A stretch of DNA of 64,000 nt from the NCBI GenBank assembly GCA_047967505.1, contig CM106540.1; one strand, 5' to 3'. This DNA is from Dipteris shenzhenensis. Taxonomy: Eukaryota; Polypodiophyta; Polypodiopsida; Gleicheniales. Shown here piece by piece: positions 57,938 to 64,000 of this stretch. Each line of letters starts with the position of its first letter. Position 1 is the stretch's first letter. A program made the position numbers and the translations under genes. The notes beneath the pieces are model-generated. The model was not told where the DNA came from and did no database searches. It saw only the letters and a program-made list of their open reading frames with translations.

Positions 57938-58882
57938 ATGCTTATATCTATCATCACCCTGTCTACTAGAGGATGCATAATTGTCTTGCTACAATTTTCC
58001 ATTGATAATGTCATTCTGCTTTTTGTAGCAGTCTTTAGCCATATGACCCATTTTACCACAATAGTAGCATTCAACATTGCTGTTTGCATTTTGGCCTCTC
58101 TACCATCCACCATGACCTCTTTGGCTCCCCCTGCCTCGAAGATTACCATGTCCTCCTCCATAGGAGTGGTTTTCTTGAATTTGCTGCATATTTTGATTTC
58201 TGCCATAGCCTCCAGATCGGCCTGCTCTACCTCTGCCTCTACCTCTTCCAGCATTTCCTCCTGAAGAAGATGCACCACCATTTCTCTGCTCTTCAGAAAT
58301 TAGAAGAGCAATCAACTCCTCAAAATCAAGAAATTTTTCACGGATGGCAATGGATGTCCAAAACTATGTATAATCCTTTCCTAGACCATTCAAGGTCACA
58401 GAAACTAAATCATCATCTTCCACTGGTGACCCAATGGAAGCAAGTGCATCTGCAATCTTCTTCACCTTCATGTGGTAGTCATTGATGCTCATATTTTCTC
58501 TGTGCACATTGTGCAACTCCTACTTGAGCTACATTTTCCTGGCTTGCGTATTTGTGCTGTACATTTTTGCCAAAGTATCCCATGCCTCCTTTGGCATGCT
58601 TGCATCTTGAATATGCACAATCATAGAATCTGAAATACTAATAGACAGCCAGTACATAACTTTTCTGGCTCTCTCATGCCAGCCTTTAAATGCCTGCATT
58701 TCTTGTTGATTGGGAACATTAGGAAGAACTGGTTCTTCTTCATTTCCTGTAATGAACTCCCAATAGCCTTTTCCCATAAGGAAATTCATCATTCTAAACT
58801 TCCATGCTTGGAAGTTATCCTTGTCAAGCTTTTCAGTGACAATTTGTGAAAGAGAGTCAGACACCATTACAGAACATTGCAA
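57938..58882 (-). pseudogene. copia family 1, element B: gag with CCHC knuckle
   Basis: Minus strand from ATG 58,882: MVSDSLSQIVTEKLD (Gln where A and C have TAG), GWHERARKVMYWLS, KEAWDTLAKMY, a Gly/Arg-rich tract (GRGRGRAGRSGGYG) and the knuckle CYYCGKMGHMAKDC (about 58,030-58,070), a normal C-2-C-4-H-4-C. In-frame TAG replace Gln at 58,529-58,531, 58,520-58,522, 58,365-58,367, 58,100-58,102 and 57,989-57,991. Confidence 0.92.
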
Positions 58883-59336
58883 AATATTTTGTCACTGCAA
58901 AAAACACAACTTCTGTCTCACAAGGCAAATTTGCAAAACTGACGAAAGTGGTATTTGACCACACAATCACTTCCTAGTGACGATTTTGCATCAACAGGCA
59001 ATAAGAACGATACTGTCACTCCCATATCTCTGCGCATAGGCATATGATACAATTTCAGTGGCAACTTTTCACCGACCTGTAGAATAATGTTCGCATAGCC
59101 AATACATGGCACTTTTCTGAGTGCTTGCGAAAAAACTTCCGCCACTAAAACGAGCCCCGAAACAGCCTCAAATCAGAAAAATAACCAGACCGCGAAGGGT
59201 GTCTCAATCTGAGACAGTGCACTCTTGCATTTCTAACTGTGCTACCTACAGAGATTTGCTCCTAAACTCAAAAAAGGAAAGCAACACTGATCCTCTTACC
59301 AAGGTTTGCTTCCTTGAGCTCCTTACCATGAACCGA

Positions 59337-59697
59337 GCTCTGATACCATGTTAAGAGAGAGGGGGAGAGGTAAGGAGTCTCACTTGTAGCTTTCTCACAT
59401 ACATAATGGGGGAATACACACAAAGGTGGAGGCTGAAAACAGTTTTCCTCTTCTTAGTTGTGAAAGCCAAAAACTCTCTTACAAAAAGGAAGAGATGAAC
59501 CCTATATGTGGGTCTCAAACCAAACTCAACTAACCTAGGTGGCATAGTAACTGAGCCACTAACTAGAGTACATAAAGATAGCTGTCATCCAGCTATTATT
59601 CATGGGCGATTTACCAACCGCATCTATAGCTAACAAGTCGATGACATAAATGCACAACGGTCACCCTGGCATATCACGAGTGGAGCTCGATATCTCA
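59337..59697 (-). mobile_element. copia family 1, element B: primer site and 5' LTR
   Basis: Minus strand: LTR 59,697 to 59,349 (starts TGAGATATCGAGCTCC, lacking the first three bases TGT), then primer site TGGTATCAGAGC (59,348-59,337), a perfect copia consensus. The right edge abuts the purine-rich block. Confidence 0.92.
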
Positions 59698-60110
59698 TTA
59701 GGGGAGAGGGGGGGTTGGTGGAGATGGAGGGGAGGGGAAGGGGTGTGGTGGAGAGGGGGGGTGGTGGAGATGGAGGGGGGGGAAAGGGGTGTGGTGGAGA
59801 GGGGGGGTGGTGGAGATGGAGGGGGGGTGGGAGAGGGGGGTGGAGAGGGGGGGTGGAGATGGAGGGGAGGGGGGAAGGGGTGTGGTGGAGAGGGGGCGGT
59901 GGTGGAGATGGAGGAGGGGGGGGTGGAGGTGTGGAGGAAGAGGGGATGGAGGGGGGGGTTGGAGGGGGAAAGGGGGTGGTGGAGAGGGGGGGGGTGGTGG
60001 AGATGGAGGAGGGGGGGGGGGTGGAGGGGGAGGGGGTGGTGGCAGTGGCAGTGGTGTGGTGGAAAGGGGACGGGGGAAAAAACTTGACAGACGAAAAACA
60101 TTGATAGAAA
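59698..60110 (+). repeat. Purine-rich (GGTGGAGATGGAGGGGG)n block
   Basis: Nearly pure purine plus T on this strand; units of GTGGTGGAGA(TGGAGG)GGG. The complement is a C-rich pyrimidine tract. No GC palindromes here, unlike 8,720-10,670. Long Gly/Trp- or Pro-rich frames are compositional. Confidence 0.9.
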
Positions 60111-60220
60111 TCCAAAGGGAGGAAGAGATGGTCACCTGAATGCTCTCCAAGTCTTTCTCGATGTAACGGGACTGTTGAGGACCATGGGTGGATGGCTAGG
60201 TTATCGCTGCGAGAAGTAAC

Positions 60221-60389
60221 TCACCGTGTGAGGATGGGAGTAGGGTGGTGGTCAATGGAGAGGGAGGAGTGTCTTGCGTAGGGCTCGGAATAGGGAAGAG
60301 GATGGAGGCAAGATGTGAAAGATGAAGAATGAGGGGGTGGAGTGGGTTTTTATAGGAAATGGGTGTAGGTTTAGGGTTAAACCCTAAAC
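60221..60389 (-). promoter_or_regulatory. Promoter-like segment: telobox palindrome, TATA box, splice donor
   Basis: On the minus strand, an odd-centred palindrome made of two AAACCCTAA teloboxes (60,369-60,389) is followed 15 bp on by CTATAAAAACCC (60,354-60,346), then a C/T-rich leader and, about 120 bp on, ACG|GTGAGT (60,226-60,221), a consensus 5' splice site. This order is that of a plant housekeeping-type promoter and first exon. No recognisable protein follows; the downstream is the low-complexity block and copia B. Confidence 0.45.
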
Positions 60390-60644
60390 TCTTCACGAGC
60401 CGTAACTTTTTATGGTTACCTTGGATCGCTCTTCTATAAAAAGCTGAAATGATTGAAATTGCAAGCTCTACGCATTCATGTCCACTACTTAGCCTAATTA
60501 TTTATCAAGTGGGGTTGATATGTTTGGCTAGAGGTGGAAAAAGTTTTACTCTCCTTGCCCTTGAGTGTTATGTTCATGAAAATTTGTAGTAGTTTGTTTT
60601 TTAAAGGTACTTGTGTATGTTTACTCATTTCTTGAGATGCTAGT

Positions 60645-60663
60645 CTCCCTGGCAACGGTGCCA
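60645..60663 (-). other. Primer binding site (tRNA-Asp type) of Tat/Athila-like element
   Basis: Minus strand TGGCACCGTTGCCAGGGAG, close to the TGGCGCCGTTGCCGGGGA used by Tat/Athila elements (two or three differences). It lies about six bases after the LTR end. Confidence 0.85.
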
Positions 60664-60668
60664 AATCT

Positions 60669-61850
60669 TGGCTCTTTCCCTCGGCTTCTACAGGAAGAGC
60701 AAAGTATTTTTAGTATGCAGGGTCCGAGGCTTTTTGTCACCTACAGATGTATCGGGGTTGTCGTTTGTAGTGTACGTGTAGCTTAGGACCTCGAGTCGTA
60801 TTCAAGTGAGAGACGTAGGCTTAAGTGTGGTAAGCAAACATAGTGCATGCATGTGTAAAAGGAACATGTATCATCATGGTTGAGGTAATGAAGGCTTTCG
60901 CCTTCATTAGAGGTTGCAGGGTTTACGAGGAGTTTAAGGGGGTTAGAAGGAGGTTCCAATGTTTAGAAGGAGTTCCAAGGTTTAGAAGGAGTTCCGAGGT
61001 TCAGAAGGAGGTTCCAAGGTTTAGAAGGAGGTTCAAGGGTTACAAGGAGATTCCAAGGTTTAGAGAGAGGTTCCAGAGTTTAGAAGAGGTTCTAGGGTTA
61101 GAAGCAAGATCCAAGGTTCAGGGTAGACTACATGGTGGAGAGCTCGTCTCCCTCGTAGATCATGGAGGTTAAGGGATGAGGAACTAAGGGTTTATGGGGA
61201 TCATAAGAGTGGGAGAGGAAGAAGGTGTAAGAGCATGGGGGAAAGAAGAGAGAGGAGAGAGGAGGAGGAGGAGGAGGGAGGAGGGAGGAGGGAGGAGGGG
61301 GAGGAGCATGAAGGAGGAGGAGGGAGGAGGAGAGGGAGAGGATGGGTTGCAAGGTTGGAGGAGAGGGGAGGAGGAGTTGCAAGGTTAGGACATGATTTTG
61401 GACGTGGAGTGCAAGGAAGCACAGACACTTGAGACAATTGCTTGGAATACCAAAGTGGAACTCAACACAATGCCCCAAAGAGTGTGGGCTTCATTCCATT
61501 ATAGGGCATTTATACAAGTTGGAGAGCTTATCTCTTTGCATGTAGGAATTGTAAGACATTCTCTCTCTACATGTAGAACTTGCATATAGAAGTTGCATGT
61601 AGGAGTTGCATGTTGAACTCGCATGTTGCATGTTGCATGTAGGAGTTGCATGTAGAACTCGCATGTAGAACATGCATGTAGGAATATGTAGGACTTGCAT
61701 GTAGAACTTGCATGTAGAACATGCATGTAGGAATCGCATGTAGGACTTGCATGTAGGAGTTACATGTAGGACTTGCATGTAGAACTCGCATGTAGAACTC
61801 GCATGTAGAACATGCATGTAGGAATCGCATGTAGAACATGCATGTTGAGG
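60669..61850 (-). mobile_element. 5' LTR of Tat/Athila-like element, minus strand
   Basis: Reverse complement matches the LTR at 7,199-8,424: tail (GACAAAAAGCCTCGGA, about 60,730), 21-bp AAACCCT-type repeats (60,930-61,130), Py tract (61,200-61,380), TATA region (TATAAAT at 61,508-61,514) and a 13-bp array (61,562-61,850). The primer site shows it is a 5' LTR. The internal region to its left is lost after about 0.9 kb. The outer (right) boundary near 61,850 is approximate. Confidence 0.88.
61562..61850 (-). repeat. 13-bp tandem repeat in U3 of the minus-strand LTR
   Basis: About 20 units of a 13-mer that reads CATGTAGAACTTG on the plus strand. Same period and same place upstream of TATA as the array at 7,238-7,556, but a different unit. 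Confidence 0.9.
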
Positions 61851-62229
61851 ATTCCTAAGAGAGGATATTCCTAGCCTTATGCAAGTACAAGCGGAGCTTT
61901 GCCCCGTAGAAGGAGGATGAGGAGGACATAGCTATAGTAGAGAAAATAGGAAGCTCATCTCAAGAAACGAAAGCTGCTCTCACTATCCATCGGATGAGTC
62001 ATGAAAATATGACTACCTTGTAGTAGATGGGAAGGTCATTTCATGTTAGGCTTGACGTTTGACAACAACCTCTTACTTTCTATTCCTTCTCCCATCGTAC
62101 CTTCAAGTTCCTACTCTCATTACCATTCTCCTGTCCTAAGCCTTATTCATGCACTTTTGGTGGTTCCTTCTTCCATCTCGCCTCAGCTCTACCCTTCCTT
62201 CTCATTATTTCTCATCTTTTTTGTGTAGA
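61851..62229. other. Unassigned; pyrimidine-rich end resembles an intron
   Basis: No gene. The last 190 bp are T/C-rich and end TTTTTTGTGTAG just before the ATG at 62,230, a good 3' splice-site context. Confidence 0.35.
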
Positions 62230-62775
62230 CATGGATCTTTTCAAAATCATATCTTTCATGGAGCTAATCAACAACAAAGATTTGATCGCTAAAAATGAAG
62301 CAAACAAAGACAGTAGAAAGAGAGAACTCGCTCCACTGACACAAGCTGAAAAAGAGGAGTTTGATCTTTAGAAGCACCTAGAGAGGGAGGAGAGAGGGAG
62401 AGAAAAAAGAGCTACTTTCAATAATCAACAATCAAGATTGGATCACTAAAAATCAAGCAAACAAAGAGAGCAAAAAGAGAGAACTCGCTCCACTGACACA
62501 AGCTGAAAAACAAGAGTTTGCTCTTTAGAAGCACCTAGAGAGGGAGGAGAGAGAGAGAAAAAAGTAGGTGCACCTTCAAAATGAATACTTTAATGTTATA
62601 CAGGAAAGAGTTAATAGAGTTTTTAAGTGAGGTTATGCTCCTAGCACTCGTCATGGGTGATTTCCACCACATGAAGAGCAAGACATACGGAATGGAGAAA
62701 GAGCTATTAAAAAAAAAACCAATAATTCCTTACTTCTCTTCTATAGTTGTAATTATATTGACCATGAAGAGATAG
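62230..62775 (+). pseudogene. Unrecognised gene remnant, plus strand (relative of 54,714-55,166)
   Basis: ATG at 62,230 opens 46 codons (KRELAPLTQAEKEEFDL) to a TAG, then KHLEREERGREKRA in frame. A 157-bp duplication repeats this part (GAACTCGCTCCACTGACACA at 62,324 and 62,481). A further frame starts at 62,581 (ELIEFLSEV). DNA of the last part aligns with the minus-strand remnant: GAGAGGGAGGAGA, TTTTTAAGTGA and CTCGTCATGGGTGATTT are shared. Frames differ, so both copies are decayed. The 3' end points to the terminal motif at 63,125. Confidence 0.4.
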
Positions 62776-63124
62776 CAAGCACATGCCTAGGTTGATTCTT
62801 GGATAGTTTACTCGATGCTAATGCCTTCCATTGACTAAAATCTAGAGGCTTTTTGTAACTATTTGAAGATGTTTGTTATCACCACTAGTAAATATTATGA
62901 GAGTTTGTAAGTGCTTTTGATGCATCCATTAATGTCATGGTATTCATAGAGGATATGAAAATTTATGTAAGATTTCATGCTAAATTTCATAATTTTAATG
63001 TTATTTTCTTTTAAAGGCTCTGAAATTTGATGGCTTTTATGCTTAATCTATTTTTTCAATAGTAGTATATTTTGTAACATTTGTCTAAAAGTAGTGATAA
63101 AAATGATTTTGGACATTGCACAAT
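62776..63124. other. AT-rich 3' region of gene remnant
   Basis: No frame. The last about 60 bp resemble, inverted, 54,327-54,390. Confidence 0.35.
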
Positions 63125-63140
63125 CCAAAATTAATGAAAT
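63125..63140 (+). other. Terminal motif, shortened copy
   Basis: CCAAAATTAATGAAAT followed by ACATG instead of AGG. Inverted with respect to the copy at 54,308. Confidence 0.45.
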
Positions 63141-63227
63141 ACATGTTTGCAAATACTTTATGTGGGAACACCCCCATAAAGCCACAATGTCCATGCTCCC
63201 AGGGTAACAAGACATGGGTGAGGGTCT

Positions 63228-63730
63228 AAGTACCACTCTGCATGGGAGCCATGATCCACCAATCCAACAATTCTACCCGGTTGAAATGGAATCTATAATA
63301 AACATCATCAGTCGATCTAGAAACCCTGTTACTTGTAAGGACATCAAAGACTAGGGCATACTCATCCACACCATAGATTGCAATAACCTATAGAGGAATG
63401 CTTGCTCCAATGAATGCGCTCATCCAAGTGGAATACAAAGTAATCTTATCATCTGTTTCCATCCAATCCACTAGTATCGCTACATCAAACTGCTGAATTC
63501 TATGAGCACTCCCTCTCAGATAGCTTACTAATTGGGATTTACTGTGCTCTAGAAGTTTTTTGAAATTTTTCCAGGATCCCACTCTAGAGGTAGCACCCCT
63601 CTCCCACTTGGACCACTACATATAGTGTGAGGCACCAAGTGGCTTGCCATGATCATCATCAAGTATGTTGTCGTTCCACGTGACATGTTGCCTATCTCTC
63701 TTCAAGAGAGGAAGGGGAAACTCTTTGAAG
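63228..63730 (-). pseudogene. Unrecognised decayed ORF, minus strand
   Basis: About 165 codons in one minus-strand frame with only two internal stops (both TAG): LLKRDRQHVTWNDNIL, VGSWKNFKKLLEHSKSQLV, FDVAILVDWMETDDK, DEYALVFDVLTSNRVS, FHFNRVELLDWW. The composition is protein-like. I do not recognise the family; it may be part of a transposon or captured gene running in from beyond the window. 63,731-64,000 continues protein-like in pieces but with many stops. Confidence 0.45.
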
Positions 63731-64000
63731 AGTACTCCTTAAGCTAGCCCAAGCCTTCAAAATGGTAGCCATAAAAGGGACAAAGGAGACCTAAGGTGAG
63801 CTGAAGTGAAAATCCATTTGGTATTATAACTTCAATCTCCTCCTAAAGATTTCATACTAACCTACATGCTAGGCATAAAGAAATCATTCCTTAGCTCTTG
63901 TCATGGCATAATTCCTATCACAACCATCTTGCATAGCAAGGCCCTACCATGTAAATTTGGATCTATGATGTCGAGCCCACCCTCCTACATGGGGAGGATC

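Noticed and set aside
54308-63140. Calling the whole 8.8 kb one DNA transposon with terminal inverted repeats
   Set aside because: The end motif differs in its last bases (AGG versus ACATG), no target duplication was seen, and the interior is other elements; kept only as one of two possibilities.

Overview
This is plant nuclear DNA made almost entirely of nested, decayed transposable elements. I see no intact host gene. The evidence for a plant is: a Tat/Athila-type Ty3/gypsy element with a tRNA-Asp-type primer site, a gypsy chromovirus with a C-terminal chromodomain, Ty1/copia elements with initiator-Met primer sites, a telobox, and a decay pattern (CAG to TAG) expected from plant CHG methylation. 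The species cannot be named. The transposase-like protein at 21-24.6 kb resembles proteins I associate with large-genome and non-flowering plants, which is only a weak hint.

Layout. 1-8,424: the 3' part of a Tat/Athila-like element (pol, a very long extra ORF, 3' LTR). 8,720-25,881: copy 1 of a large repeated unit. In order it holds a pyrimidine-rich block punctuated by GC-rich palindromes, a TATA/ATTGG leader, about 9.3 kb of 182-bp satellite with trimeric higher-order structure, a broken DDE-transposase-like gene, GC-rich and 180-bp tandem repeats, and a terminal motif. 26.6-27.7 kb: a probable copia-type LTR on the minus strand. 28,165-41,637: copy 2 of the large unit, carrying a 245-bp MITE (8-bp target duplication) and a copia element (5-bp target duplication), with a 2,647-bp deletion in the transposase gene. 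41.6-43.8 kb: a mosaic of copia fragments. 43.8-48.6 kb: a degenerate chromovirus. 49.1-49.4 kb: a long foldback. 49.95-51.5 kb: the 3' half of a copia element. 52.4-54.1 kb: two opposed fragments of a second copia family. 54.3-63.1 kb: inverted remnants of a small unrecognised gene, enclosing tandem repeats, a minus-strand copia 5' half, a purine-rich block, a telobox promoter-like segment and a minus-strand Athila-like LTR with primer site. 63.2-64 kb: an unrecognised decayed ORF.

The most notable object is the 8.7-25.9 / 28.2-41.6 kb pair. A satellite with higher-order structure, normally thought of as centromeric-style DNA, sits inside a dispersed unit together with a transposase-like gene. 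A second window-wide pattern is that in-frame stops in the retroelements are mostly TAG, at positions where a paralogue in the same window has CAG.
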